A stretch of DNA of 44,079 bases, from contig QYPT01000081.1 in NCBI GenBank assembly GCA_007280125.1, positions 1 to 44,079 of the forward strand. Reading direction: 5' to 3'. Every line of letters begins with the position of its first letter. Position 1 is the stretch's first letter. Under the pieces are notes generated by a model, which saw nothing but the letters and a program-made list of their open reading frames with translations, had not been told where the DNA came from and searched no databases. A program made the position numbers and the translations under genes. This stretch comes from Streptomycetaceae bacterium. Lineage in GTDB: Bacteria; Actinomycetota; Actinomycetes; Nanopelagicales; Nanopelagicaceae. This document shows positions 1-7,765 of the stretch, one piece after another.

Positions 1-79
1 GCTCGGTGCTCATCTGTCGAAGGGTACGCCTTGATGCCAAGAGGTGAAACTTTTCCCCATTTAATAGTAATGTGCGCCT
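1..79. other. Upstream region of crp, no gene seen
   Basis: No coding region can be supported in this stretch at the window edge. An AT-rich patch (TAATAGTAAT, 62-71) lies 8 to 9 bases before the GTG start of the Crp gene. It could be a -10 element giving a very short leader, although it does not match TANNNT exactly. No clear Shine-Dalgarno sequence precedes the GTG. Confidence 0.4.
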
Positions 80-763
80 GTGACCCAAGATGACCAAGTA
101 GTACGCCGCGCCCCGCTTTTCACTTCGCTCGACGATGCGGCAGCCGCATCCCTTCGTTCGTCGATGACAGGCGTGAAGTTACATAAAGGCGCGGTCCTAT
201 TTTCTGAAGGCGATGAAGGCGATCACTTGTATGTGATTGTTGAAGGAAAGTTAAAGCTCGGAACATCCAGCGGAGATGGACGTGAGAATTTACTCTCCGT
301 TCTCGGGCCAGGCGAAATGTTTGGCGAACTTTCACTCTTTGATCCAGGGCCTCGTACATCTACTGCAACTGCAGTTACTGACGTGCGTTTGCTAAGCCTT
401 GGTCATAACCAAGTTATTCCTTGGATTACAAAGCACCCTGAAGTTGCACTTAATCTACTAGCGCGCCTTTCACAACGTTTGCGCCGCACTAATGAGGTCG
501 TCGGAGATTTGGTTTTCTCTGATGTTCCAGGTCGTGTTGCAAAAGCACTCATCGATCTTGGTGAGCGTTTTGGGCAAGAGACCGACGAAGGCTTATACGT
601 CAATCACGATCTCACTCAAGAAGAATTAGCTCAACTTGTTGGCGCATCGCGCGAGACAGTTAATAAAGCCCTTGCGGATTTCGCAGGGCGAAACTGGATT
701 CGTCTTGATGGGCGCGCTGTACTAATTCTTGACTTAGATCGTTTGAGTAAGCGCGGTCGCTAG
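80..763 (+). CDS. crp: Crp/Fnr-family transcriptional regulator (GlxR/Crp type)
   Basis: A global regulator of the cAMP-receptor family, cytosolic and DNA-binding as a dimer. Residues about 10-125 form the cyclic-nucleotide-binding beta barrel, with the FGELSLFDPGPRTSTA phosphate-binding cassette. A dimerisation helix follows, with LARLSQRLRRTNE around 130-145. A C-terminal winged helix carries the recognition stretch LTQEELAQLVGASRETVNKAL. The 227-residue length and these segments closely match actinobacterial GlxR/Crp as I remember it. The GTG start gives the expected N-terminus. The gene converges on ridA, and their ends overlap by 4 bases. cAMP dependence is inferred from the family; no adenylate cyclase is in view. 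Confidence 0.93.
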   Translation: MTQDDQVVRRAPLFTSLDDAAAASLRSSMTGVKLHKGAVLFSEGDEGDHLYVIVEGKLKLGTSSGDGRENLLSVLGPGEMFGELSLFDPGPRTSTATAVTDVRLLSLGHNQVIPWITKHPEVALNLLARLSQRLRRTNEVVGDLVFSDVPGRVAKALIDLGERFGQETDEGLYVNHDLTQEELAQLVGASRETVNKALADFAGRNWIRLDGRAVLILDLDRLSKRGR

Positions 764-1221
764 TTCTTTAGTTCGACAGTAAGTTCAATTTCCACTGGTG
801 AATTCAACGGTAACTCCGCGACTCCGATTGCAGATCGGGCGTGCTTGCCTTCTTCGCCCCAAATACTCACAAAGAGTTCGCTAGCTCCATTTACAACTCC
901 TGGGTGATTTACATAACCCGCGACGCCGTTGACGTACCCAACAACTCGAACCACGCGAACGATGTCATCAATATTGGCTACTAATTCAATCGCGGCAAGC
1001 GCATTTAACGCACAAATTTGCGCCAATTCCTTGCCTTGTTCGACAGTTATTTCTCCGCCAAGTTTTCCTGTCATGGCAATCGCGCCATCAACCATTGGCA
1101 ACTGACCCGCAGTGAAAACTAAATTTCCAGTGCGAACCGCTGGCACGTAAGCAGCAATTGGCTTGGCAGCAACAGGGAGTGTTAAGCCGAGTTCAGCTAG
1201 TTTGGCGCGGACATCAGTCAT
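760..1221 (-). CDS. ridA: RidA (YjgF/YER057c/UK114) family protein
   Basis: A RidA-family protein of 153 residues, longer than the roughly 130-residue canonical enamine/imine deaminase. The family hydrolyses reactive enamine or imine intermediates made by PLP enzymes such as threonine dehydratase. Family features include TGNLVFTAGQLP near the N-terminus, the LNALAAIE helix, and the C-terminal segment ARSAIGVAELPLNSPVEIE, whose Arg is in the position of the substrate-carboxylate-binding Arg. The start codon overlaps the stop of the 51-aa gene immediately upstream on the same strand, so the two are translationally coupled. Both sit beside crp, as in other Actinobacteria. The substrate of this longer subgroup is unknown. 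Confidence 0.9.
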   Translation of the reverse strand: MTDVRAKLAELGLTLPVAAKPIAAYVPAVRTGNLVFTAGQLPMVDGAIAMTGKLGGEITVEQGKELAQICALNALAAIELVANIDDIVRVVRVVGYVNGVAGYVNHPGVVNGASELFVSIWGEEGKHARSAIGVAELPLNSPVEIELTVELKN

Positions 1222-1373
1222 TTGATTTCTCTCTTCATATAGGCAACAAGGCTATCTCCGCCACCAGGAGCGGGAACTACTTGAACAAGTTCATATCCTT
1301 CTGATCCCCAGTTATCAAGAATCTGCTTTGTTGCATGAGTTAAAAGCGGCACAGTCACATATTCAAATTTCAT
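1218..1373 (-). CDS. Conserved small protein (51 aa, DUF4177-like)
   Basis: This gene is missing from the ORF track because it is short. I read it directly as MKFEYVTVPLLTHATKQ...VAYMKREIK, 51 residues ending in TGA. A purine-rich ribosome-binding site (GGGAGAG) lies just upstream of the ATG. The stop overlaps the ridA start (4 bases), and the yqeY-like stop lies 15 bases upstream, so it is the middle gene of a small minus-strand operon. It resembles the small DUF4177-like proteins found beside ridA in Actinobacteria (Rv3678A in M. tuberculosis, from memory). The pattern YxTVPLL...ILxxWGxxGYELVQVVP is typical. Its function is unknown. Confidence 0.85.
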   Translation of the reverse strand: MKFEYVTVPLLTHATKQILDNWGSEGYELVQVVPAPGGGDSLVAYMKREIK

Positions 1374-1388
1374 TTTTCTCTCCCTTTA

Positions 1389-1841
1389 TTAATTTGCGAG
1401 CGCGGCTTTTACTGCTGCAGATACAACGCCACCATCGGCTTTGCCTGCAATCTTTGGTGATAGTACTTTCATAACAAGACCCATACCTGCAGGACCAGCG
1501 GCGCCAGTTTCTGCAATTGCGTCCGTAATCATTTGCTGAAGTTCGGCGTCGGAAAGTTGTGTTGGTAGGTATCGGGCAATTACTTCACCTTCAGAACGCT
1601 CGAGCGCGGCTCTATCTGGGCGCGCACCGGCGTCATAAGCATCAGCCGCTTCACGGCGCTTCTTAGATTCGCGCGAAAGGACGGTAATAATCTCCGCGTC
1701 AGTGAGCACGCGGGCCTCTTTGCCTGAAACTTCTTCCATGGTGATCGCGGTCAAAACCATGCGAATCGTGCCGGAGGTTAATTCATCGCGGCTACGGATT
1801 GCTTCGGTAAGGTCATCTCTGAGTCGTTCTTTAAGTGCCAT
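1389..1841 (-). CDS. GatB/YqeY domain-containing protein
   Basis: A 150-residue YqeY-like protein, the helical domain also found at the C-terminus of the GatB amidotransferase subunit. The N-terminal half begins MALKERLRDDLTEAIRSRDE and contains the family segment EAADAYDAGARPDRA. The C-terminal half has the YLPTQLSDAELQQMI stretch followed by MGLVMKVLSPKIAGKADGG, which is diagnostic. The domain is proposed to bind tRNA, but the role of stand-alone members is not established. It is first in a minus-strand operon with the 51-aa protein and ridA. Its promoter shares a 37-bp divergent spacer with the metallophosphoesterase gene, where GAAGAT sits six bases before the ATG. Confidence 0.92.
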   Translation of the reverse strand: MALKERLRDDLTEAIRSRDELTSGTIRMVLTAITMEEVSGKEARVLTDAEIITVLSRESKKRREAADAYDAGARPDRAALERSEGEVIARYLPTQLSDAELQQMITDAIAETGAAGPAGMGLVMKVLSPKIAGKADGGVVSAAVKAALAN

Positions 1842-1878
1842 AGGGGTATCTTCTCACGACTAGGTAGGAGTCAGAGCA

Positions 1879-2688
1879 ATGGCATTCATCCTCAGACAAG
1901 CGCAGATACCGATTCTGCCTGCGGGTCATGCCCCAATTCGCATTCTTCATTTCTCTGACCTGCATCTAACACCTACGCGAAATCGAGAAATCTCCGATAT
2001 TAAGAGCTTCATCGATCTCAAGCCTGACCTAGTTATTAGCACCGGTGATTTTCTCGGACACATAAATGCAGTGCCTGTTACGTTGGATGCCCTCGATGAA
2101 TTACTCGATCTTCCTGGGCTATTTGTTTTTGGTTCCAATGATTACTTTGCCCCGCGGGTAAAGAATCCTTTTTCCTACTTAACCCCTGATGATGGAAGTC
2201 GAAAACATGGCCAACCGTTGCCCTGGCACGAATTAGCGGCCGGACTTTCAGGACGTGGTTGGAAGAACCTCAACTATTCTCGCGCCGTGTTAAAGATCAA
2301 TGACACAACAATTGAATCTCGCGGAACCGATGATGCTCACTTAAATAAAGATGATTACTCACTGGTTGCCGGATTACCAACTAATGAAGCCGACATTGCA
2401 ATCGGAGTTACTCACGCGCCGTATTTGCGTTTGCTTGAGGCGATGCATGCAGATGGGTTGGACGCGATATTTGCTGGGCATACTCATGGTGGGCAGGTGC
2501 GACTACCGTGGATCGGCGGAAGTAAAGCGTTGACAACTAATTGCGATTTACCAAATTGGCGTGCGCGTGGCCTTACACGTTTTGGTCATGAACCATGGCT
2601 GCATGTTTCTGCAGGAATGGGAACAAGCCCTTTTGCGCGAATCCGTGTTGCTAGTCCGCCAGAGGCATCTCTGGTGACACTTACTTAG
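1879..2688 (+). CDS. Metallophosphoesterase (calcineurin-like, YaeI/YkoQ type)
   Basis: A 269-residue calcineurin-like phosphoesterase with the full set of dimetal-binding motifs: DLHL near residue 29, TGDFLGH near 56, GSND near 86, and the final [11 protein letters not shown] near 200. No signal peptide or membrane anchor is evident, so it is probably cytosolic or loosely membrane-associated. Related YaeI/YkoQ proteins act on phosphodiesters, some on lipid-linked substrates; the substrate here is unknown. In many Actinobacteria this gene sits next to a penicillin-binding protein gene, which is absent here. It converges with asd, overlapping it by 8 bases. Confidence 0.9.
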   Translation: MAFILRQAQIPILPAGHAPIRILHFSDLHLTPTRNREISDIKSFIDLKPDLVISTGDFLGHINAVPVTLDALDELLDLPGLFVFGSNDYFAPRVKNPFSYLTPDDGSRKHGQPLPWHELAAGLSGRGWKNLNYSRAVLKINDTTIESRGTDDAHLNKDDYSLVAGLPTNEADIAIGVTHAPYLRLLEAMHADGLDAIFAGHTHGGQVRLPWIGGSKALTTNCDLPNWRARGLTRFGHEPWLHVSAGMGTSPFARIRVASPPEASLVTLT

Positions 2689-3733
2689 TGAATTCAACCG
2701 CCAAGAGTTCGGCAATTTGAGCAGTGTTGAGCGCTGCACCTTTGCGCAAGTTATCGCCGCAGACAAATAGGTCTAAAGCCATCGGATCATCGATGCTTTT
2801 ACGCACTCGTCCAACCCATGTTGGGTCGGTGCCGACAACATCAGCAGGTGTTGGGAACTTATGGTTTTCTGGATCGTCAACCAACTTCACGCCAGCTGCG
2901 TTCTGCAAAATATCCTGTGCTGCTTTACGTGACGGCTCCTTCGCGAAAACTGCATGCACCGTCAGTGAGTGAGTTGTAATCACGGGAACGCGAACGCACG
3001 TCGCTGAAACTTTGAGATTTGGTAGACCGAGAATTTTGCGAGACTCGTTGCGGACTTTCAATTCCTCTGATGAATATCCATCTTTTTTCAAAGAACCAGC
3101 CCAAGGAATGACGTTGAGTGCAAGTGGTGCCGGGAAAGGTCCGAAGTCCGAAATCTTTGATCGAACATCGCCGCCTTCAGTACCAGCATCTGTTCCTGCC
3201 ACTGCGGCGATTTGTGCACGCAAGGAATCAATTCCTGCTTGACCAGCACCGGATGCTGCCTGGTAGGAAGAAACAACTAGTTCTTCCAAAATATATTCTT
3301 TGTGGAGTGCGCCCATCGCAACGATCATCGATAACGTGGTGCAGTTTGGGTTGGAGATAATTCCACGCGGGCGATTCTTTGTCTCCTGCGGATTAACCTC
3401 AGGCACTACAAGCGGTACATCTACATCCATTCGAAATGCACCAGAGTTATCTACAACTACAGCCCCACGTGCAGCAGCAATCGGAGCCCATTCGGCGGAA
3501 ATTTCATCTGGAACATCGAACATTGCAACATCAATTCCATCAAAAGCCTCGGGTGAAAGAGCTACAACAGTGAGCTCTTCGCCACGGCACATCAATTTCT
3601 TACCAGCACTACGTGCCGTTGCAATCAGACGAATTTCGCCCCATACATCGGTGCGTTTAGAAAGAATATCGAGCATGACGGTGCCGACAGCGCCTGTTGC
3701 GCCCACTACCGCGAGGGATGGTTTTTGTGTCAT
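2681..3733 (-). CDS. asd: Aspartate-semialdehyde dehydrogenase
   Basis: Catalyses NADPH-dependent reduction of aspartyl-phosphate to aspartate-4-semialdehyde, the second step towards lysine, threonine, methionine and diaminopimelate. The N-terminal [14 protein letters not shown] (about 11-24) is the nucleotide-binding loop. [10 protein letters not shown] near residue 130 holds the catalytic cysteine. [13 protein letters not shown] and the late [11 protein letters not shown] segment are typical of the family. Its length of 350 residues is normal. The start overlaps the lysC stop in an ATGA arrangement, so the two genes of the pathway are translationally coupled. Confidence 0.97.
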   Translation of the reverse strand: MTQKPSLAVVGATGAVGTVMLDILSKRTDVWGEIRLIATARSAGKKLMCRGEELTVVALSPEAFDGIDVAMFDVPDEISAEWAPIAAARGAVVVDNSGAFRMDVDVPLVVPEVNPQETKNRPRGIISNPNCTTLSMIVAMGALHKEYILEELVVSSYQAASGAGQAGIDSLRAQIAAVAGTDAGTEGGDVRSKISDFGPFPAPLALNVIPWAGSLKKDGYSSEELKVRNESRKILGLPNLKVSATCVRVPVITTHSLTVHAVFAKEPSRKAAQDILQNAAGVKLVDDPENHKFPTPADVVGTDPTWVGRVRKSIDDPMALDLFVCGDNLRKGAALNTAQIAELLAVEFTK

Positions 3734-4251
3734 CGGCCAGATCCGCCGTAAACAACTGCTTCTACTTGGTCTGCATCGAGGTTGAAGGCTGTATGTGCTG
3801 CTTTTACGCCACGTTCTAGGTCAGCTGCGCGACACACAATAGAGATACGAATTTCTGACGTTGCAATCATTTCAATATTGACGCCTGCCTCTGACATCGC
3901 CGCAAAGAACATTGCAGTCACACCAGGGTGTGATCGCATTCCAGCGCCGACGAGTGAAAGTTTTCCGATTTGATCATCGTATTGAATAGAGGCAAATCCA
4001 ACTTCACCTTGTATACGTTGCAAGATTGCTGTGGCGTTTGGACCTTCGCTCTTTGGAAGAGTGAAAGAGATGTCAGTTAAGCCAGTAGCAGCCGCAGAAA
4101 CGTTCTGCACAATCATGTCGATATTGATGTCAGCATCGGCAATGGATTGGAAGATACGAGCAGCAACACCAGTGCGGTCAGGTACGCCGACGATAGTGAT
4201 TTTTGCTTCGCTCTTATCGTGTGCGATGCCTGCGATGATTGCTTGCTCCAT
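3730..4251 (-). CDS. lysC: Aspartate kinase beta subunit from internal in-frame start
   Basis: Inside lysC an ATG at 4249-4251, codon 251, is preceded four bases away by AGGAGG within GAAGGAGGAAAC, the best Shine-Dalgarno match in this part of the window. Translation from it would give 173 residues starting [12 protein letters not shown], consisting of the two ACT domains. In C. glutamicum and Bacillus, lysC makes an alpha2beta2 enzyme whose beta chain starts at an equivalent internal site; the C. glutamicum beta chain is about 172 residues as I recall. The sequence and spacing are seen directly. Production of the beta chain is inferred. Confidence 0.8.
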   Translation of the reverse strand: MEQAIIAGIAHDKSEAKITIVGVPDRTGVAARIFQSIADADINIDMIVQNVSAAATGLTDISFTLPKSEGPNATAILQRIQGEVGFASIQYDDQIGKLSLVGAGMRSHPGVTAMFFAAMSEAGVNIEMIATSEIRISIVCRAADLERGVKAAHTAFNLDADQVEAVVYGGSGR

Positions 4252-5001
4252 GTTTCCTCCTTCAGGATGGTTCTTAACCACCCAGGTTCCTTCGTTAGTA
4301 GAAAAAGATGATCGAACGTGAATTGGCATTTCATAACGACGTGCATACTCAACGCAACGCAAATGTAAAACTTTTGCGCCACTTGCAGCGAGTTCCAACA
4401 TTTCATCGTATGTAACTGATTTCAATTTCTTCGCAGTAGGAACAACTCGTGGGTCCGCGCTAAAGACTCCGTCAACATCTGTATAGATTTCGCAGACATC
4501 CGCATCCAATGCAGCAGCGAGGGCAACTGCAGTTGTGTCAGATCCACCGCGTCCGAGTGTGGTGACATCTTTAGTGTCCTGACTAATTCCTTGGAAGCCC
4601 GCAACAATTGCGATTGCTCCCTCTTTCAATGCATCTTGAATACGACCAGGTGTCACATCGATAATGCGAGCGCGACCATGTGCCGAGTCAGTAATGACAC
4701 CGGCCTGACTGCCGGTGAAAGAACGGGCCTCGTGGCCCAAATTTGAAATTGCCATTGCAAGTAGCGCCATAGAAATGCGCTCTCCCGCGGTGAGGAGCAT
4801 GTCGAGCTCGCGCCCCTTGGGCATTGGAGTGATCTGATTGGCCAGGTCGATGAGCTCATCAGTCGTATCGCCCATGGCGCTTACGACCACGACAACCTGA
4901 TTTCCGTCGCGCTTGGTGGCCACAATGCGTGCCGCAACCCGCTTCATGCCCTCGGCATCGGCAACGGATGAGCCACCGAATTTCTGAACTATTAATCCCA
5001 T
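3730..5001 (-). CDS. lysC: Aspartate kinase, alpha subunit
   Basis: Phosphorylates aspartate to start the aspartate-family pathway. The N-terminal kinase domain has [11 protein letters not shown] (5-15) and the [15 protein letters not shown] segment. Two ACT domains follow from about residue 260 ([17 protein letters not shown] and the [19 protein letters not shown] region), where lysine and threonine normally bind for feedback inhibition. The 423-residue length and layout match the Corynebacterium-type enzyme. That type also makes a beta subunit from an internal start, and a strong internal start is present here at 4251. The gene is followed by asd with a 4-base overlap. An 85-bp gap separates it from recR. 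Confidence 0.97.
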   Translation of the reverse strand: MGLIVQKFGGSSVADAEGMKRVAARIVATKRDGNQVVVVVSAMGDTTDELIDLANQITPMPKGRELDMLLTAGERISMALLAMAISNLGHEARSFTGSQAGVITDSAHGRARIIDVTPGRIQDALKEGAIAIVAGFQGISQDTKDVTTLGRGGSDTTAVALAAALDADVCEIYTDVDGVFSADPRVVPTAKKLKSVTYDEMLELAASGAKVLHLRCVEYARRYEMPIHVRSSFSTNEGTWVVKNHPEGGNMEQAIIAGIAHDKSEAKITIVGVPDRTGVAARIFQSIADADINIDMIVQNVSAAATGLTDISFTLPKSEGPNATAILQRIQGEVGFASIQYDDQIGKLSLVGAGMRSHPGVTAMFFAAMSEAGVNIEMIATSEIRISIVCRAADLERGVKAAHTAFNLDADQVEAVVYGGSGR

Positions 5002-5086
5002 GGCGCTAGTTTGAATGAGATTTCGGAAAAATGGTAATTAATCTCAAAATACGAGACAGGGTTACATCCACATACTGAGATACTTA

Positions 5087-5692
5087 TTACTCTACAGTGC
5101 GGCGCCCTTCAAATGCGCGACCCAAGGTCACTTCATCGGCATATTCGAGGTCTCCACCGACCGGTAGACCACTGGCAAGGCGTGAAACTTTGAGCCCAAG
5201 AGGCTTGAGCATTCGAGCCAAATAGGTAGCGGTTGCCTCACCTTCGAGGTTGGGGTCGGTCGCCAAAATGATTTCGGTGACTTGGCTATCGGCAAGGCGC
5301 ACCATGAGTTCGCGAATACGCAGTTGGTCTGGACCGATGCCATCGATCGGGCTAATTGCTCCACCGAGGACGTGATACTTGCCGCGGAATTCGCGAGTGC
5401 GCTCGATAGCTATTACATCTTTACTCTCTTCAACAACACAGATTGCGGTGTTATCGCGACGAGGGTCGCGGCAGATGCGACATTCGGTCTCCTCGGAAAC
5501 GTTGCCGCATTGAGTACAAAACTTCACGCGCTCTTTCACGGTGCGAATCGCATCTACGAGCGCCGCTGCGGTTTCACTCTCTGACTGCAGAATATGAAAG
5601 GCAATGCGCTGTGCACTCTTTGGGCCTATACCTGGTAATCGACCTAGCGCATCGATGAGATCTTGAATTGCGCCTTCATACATACCACTCAT
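5087..5692 (-). CDS. recR: Recombination mediator protein RecR
   Basis: A ring-forming DNA-binding protein of the RecFOR pathway that helps load RecA at gaps. The N-terminal helix-hairpin-helix [20 protein letters not shown] is followed by a zinc finger (CTQCGN...CRICRD, about 59-76). A Toprim domain starts at [14 protein letters not shown], and the C-terminal region ends [18 protein letters not shown]. The track start overlaps the dnaX stop in an ATGA. The codon three further in (MYEG, start at 5683) is the more usual RecR N-terminus, so the true start may be either. Many Actinobacteria have ybaB between dnaX and recR; here it is missing. Confidence 0.96.
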   Translation of the reverse strand: MSGMYEGAIQDLIDALGRLPGIGPKSAQRIAFHILQSESETAAALVDAIRTVKERVKFCTQCGNVSEETECRICRDPRRDNTAICVVEESKDVIAIERTREFRGKYHVLGGAISPIDGIGPDQLRIRELMVRLADSQVTEIILATDPNLEGEATATYLARMLKPLGLKVSRLASGLPVGGDLEYADEVTLGRAFEGRRTVE

Positions 5693-7485
5693 GAATGTGG
5701 AGTCTCGCTAATAAATTCTGCGCCAAGTTCTTTTGCAAGTAAGGTTTGACCTGAGAGCAAATCAGCATCAGTTGGTGCTTCATCTACTCGGACCGCACGC
5801 GCTTGAGGCGTGTTGGGATTTATCGATGGATCAACAACTACTTCGATCTTTCTATCTAGGCCGACAATATCCACGAAAGATTGACGCAGGATTTCATCAC
5901 TGCCCGAACGAATAAATGAATCGCGCGCGCCTGCGTTCACGATTGCAATCGTGATCGCTGTGTCATCAAATCCAAGAACCTGTGCACTTGTACTAAGTAG
6001 TGACCATGTAAGGCGGCGGCGTTTCTTCACATCTTCAATAACATCTGGCCACAATCTGCGAAGCCCAGCAATATCTGTTGCACCAGTTGGCTTTACAGAT
6101 TGCATAACTGCTGGCTCATCAACGCGATTCGTCGACTCGGGAAGAACTTTTTTAGAGTCGACTCCATCGCTTGATTTCGCGGCTTCAGTTGGCTTTGAAA
6201 CTGCTGCGGCCTCGTCAACTCGATTCGTCGACTCGGTAAGAACTTTTTTAGAGTCGACTCCATCGTTTGATTTCGCCGCTACTGGTGCAGTAGCACGAGG
6301 TTGGGCAGATGACATCGGTGCCAAGCTTTCGGCGCGCTCTAAACGTTCTACGCGAACTAATAATCCACGCTCGGATGTATCCCCCAGTGGCAAAAGCATC
6401 CGTCCGCAAATGAGTTCAAGCATTAAACGCGGCGCTGTTGCTCCACGCATTTGTGTTAAACCTTCGGCCGCAATGTCTGCAGCACGGGAGAGACCAGCTG
6501 AGCCAATGTTCTGTGATTGATTGCGCATACGTTGGAGTTGATCATCGGAAACCTCACGCAGGATTGCACTTGAGCCTCCATCGGGCAGGGCATCCACAAT
6601 CATGAGATCGCGCAATCGCTCAAGGAAATCACCTGCAAAGCGTCGTGGGTCATGACCGGATTCGATAACGCGATCAACTGTTTTGAAGAGCGTCGCTCCA
6701 TCTCGTGCAGCGAGTGCGTCAACTGCGTCATCAAGTAGCGCGCTATCGGTAAAACCAAGAAGTTGAATGGCGATGTCATAGCTAACACCTTGATCACCTG
6801 CACCTGCTAAGAGTTGACCTAAGACTGAAAGGGCATCGCGCACTGATCCACCACTTGCGCGCACAACTAATGGAATAACTCCCTTAGCAACTTTCACTCC
6901 TTCAGAGTTACACACCTTCTCTAAGTGTGCGGCCAAAATTCCTGGTGGGACTAAACGGAATGGGTAATGGTGTGTGCGAGAGCGAATAGTTGAAATCAAC
7001 TTATCTGGTTCTGTTGTTGCAAAGATAAAAATTACGTGGGGTGGTGGTTCTTCAACGACTTTCAATAACGCGTTTGCTGCACCCGGCCCAAGTTGATGTG
7101 CTTCATCAATAATATAAATCTTGTAGCGACTATTTACTGGCGCAAAGAATGCTTTATCGCGAAGATCGCGCGCATCATCTACTAAGCCGTGCGTTGCTGC
7201 ATCTAATTCAATAACATCTAAAGACCCCGGACCGTTCGCTACAAGATCGGTACACGATTGGCATATGCCACATGGATCAGGTGTTGGTCCTTTTTCGCAG
7301 TTAAGGCTGCGCGCCATAATGCGAGCGCTCGATGTTTTTCCGCATCCACGTGGACCAGAAAATAAATACGCGTGATGAATGCGTCCAGATGACAACGCAT
7401 TGGAAAGTGGAACCGTTACATGTTCTTGCCCAATAACGTCAGCGAATAGAGATGGACGATATTTGCGATACAACGCCAAACTCAT
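5689..7485 (-). CDS. dnaX: DNA polymerase III subunits tau/gamma
   Basis: The clamp-loader ATPase of the replisome. I place the start at the ATG at 7485 ([11 protein letters not shown]), not the 7533 start in the track. A GGAAGGGAGAG ribosome-binding site precedes 7485, and the longer form runs into the SRP RNA. The 598-residue product has Walker [11 protein letters not shown] near 45, a zinc module C(8)CGICQSC, DEAH Walker B, and SRTHHYPFR with the arginine finger. Domain III is followed by a variable linker. The linker contains a 32-codon near-perfect duplication, and each copy carries AAAAAAG. Residues from about 485 form a conserved tau C-terminal domain. The gene is the head of a dnaX-recR-lysC-asd run. 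Confidence 0.96.
   Translation of the reverse strand: MSLALYRKYRPSLFADVIGQEHVTVPLSNALSSGRIHHAYLFSGPRGCGKTSSARIMARSLNCEKGPTPDPCGICQSCTDLVANGPGSLDVIELDAATHGLVDDARDLRDKAFFAPVNSRYKIYIIDEAHQLGPGAANALLKVVEEPPPHVIFIFATTEPDKLISTIRSRTHHYPFRLVPPGILAAHLEKVCNSEGVKVAKGVIPLVVRASGGSVRDALSVLGQLLAGAGDQGVSYDIAIQLLGFTDSALLDDAVDALAARDGATLFKTVDRVIESGHDPRRFAGDFLERLRDLMIVDALPDGGSSAILREVSDDQLQRMRNQSQNIGSAGLSRAADIAAEGLTQMRGATAPRLMLELICGRMLLPLGDTSERGLLVRVERLERAESLAPMSSAQPRATAPVAAKSNDGVDSKKVLTESTNRVDEAAAVSKPTEAAKSSDGVDSKKVLPESTNRVDEPAVMQSVKPTGATDIAGLRRLWPDVIEDVKKRRRLTWSLLSTSAQVLGFDDTAITIAIVNAGARDSFIRSGSDEILRQSFVDIVGLDRKIEVVVDPSINPNTPQARAVRVDEAPTDADLLSGQTLLAKELGAEFISETPHS
6125..6276 (-). repeat. Direct repeat in the dnaX linker (two 56-bp units)
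   Basis: Units at 6125-6180 and 6221-6276 differ at two positions and lie 96 bp apart, which is 32 codons and preserves the frame. They encode [21 protein letters not shown] twice. Each contains TCT AAA AAA GTT on the coding strand. In the -1 frame after the A run, each unit reaches TGA after nine codons. See findings for the possible link to gamma subunit production. Confidence 0.9.
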
Positions 7486-7515
7486 CAGCTCTCCCTTCCT
7501 TCCGTTATGGCCATA

Positions 7516-7607
7516 AAAGGACCCCTCGCGCACCCACTAGAGCGTGCCTACCCTTGCTGCCTTCCAGCCCTGGGGGAGTTTGGCACGGTAATGCCGCGCG
7601 AGGGATC
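7516..7607 (-). ncRNA. ffs: Signal recognition particle RNA (4.5S-like, short bacterial type)
   Basis: On the minus strand the sequence folds as a long hairpin. GATCCCTCGCGC at the 5' end pairs with GCGCGAGGGGTC at the 3' end over 12 pairs including one wobble. The apical part contains CCCCCAGGGCTGGAAGG and CAGCAAGGGTAGGC, the conserved Ffh-binding domain with its GGAA tetraloop. It ends in a short T run (CTTTTA). TATGCT seven bases upstream of the 5' end can serve as the -10 box. SRP RNA beside dnaX and tRNA-Ser is a familiar actinobacterial arrangement. The loop-closing pair is U-G, where most relatives I recall have C-G. Confidence 0.93.
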
Positions 7608-7614
7608 TGGTCTA

Positions 7615-7620
7615 AGCATA
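7615..7620 (-). promoter_or_regulatory. -10 element of the SRP RNA gene
   Basis: TATGCT on the minus strand, seven bases before the inferred 5' end of the SRP RNA. A clear -35 is not seen. Confidence 0.5.
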
Positions 7621-7649
7621 GTTAAGAGCACCGATAGAGTTCTCCCCTC

Positions 7650-7737
7650 GGAGGATTCGCATAGCGGCCGAGTGCGCACGCTTGGAAAGCGTGTAAAGGG
7701 CAACCTTTCAGGGGTTCAAATCCCCTATCCTCCGCCA
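7650..7737 (+). tRNA. tRNA-Ser (anticodon GGA)
   Basis: A complete cloverleaf with a long variable arm. The acceptor GGAGGAT pairs with ATCCTCC, the D-loop region is AGCGGCCGAGTGC, and the anticodon loop CTTGGAAAG gives GGA. The variable arm is AAAGG-GCAA-CCTTT, the T arm is GGGGTTCAAATCCCC, and the 3' CCA is encoded. The last 20 bases, including CCA, recur exactly at 9129-9148, so this gene seems to have served as an integration target. Confidence 0.96.
7718..7737 (+). repeat. Putative attachment site, tRNA side (20 bp)
   Basis: AAATCCCCTATCCTCCGCCA, the T-arm-to-CCA end of tRNA-Ser. It is an exact direct repeat of 9129-9148, and site-specific integrases commonly use this part of a tRNA gene. 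No integrase gene lies between the copies. Confidence 0.6.
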
Positions 7738-7765
7738 TTCGCTGTCAGGCCAACTCGATATGTAA

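Noticed and set aside
5002-5086. Attenuator or riboswitch between recR and lysC
   Set aside because: AGATT and AATCT could form a weak stem, but the 85-bp gap has no lysine-riboswitch features or terminator hairpin.
6244-6249. Canonical E. coli-type slippery heptamer (A AAA AAG in frame) in dnaX
   Set aside because: The frame is TCT AAA AAA GTT, so a simultaneous -1 slip leaves a mismatch in the P site. It is reported only as a possible, non-canonical slippage site.
7486-7533. Longer dnaX start in the ORF track
   Set aside because: It runs into the SRP RNA 3' end, lacks a ribosome-binding site, and adds residues not found in DnaX. The ATG at 7485 has a good site and the usual N-terminus.
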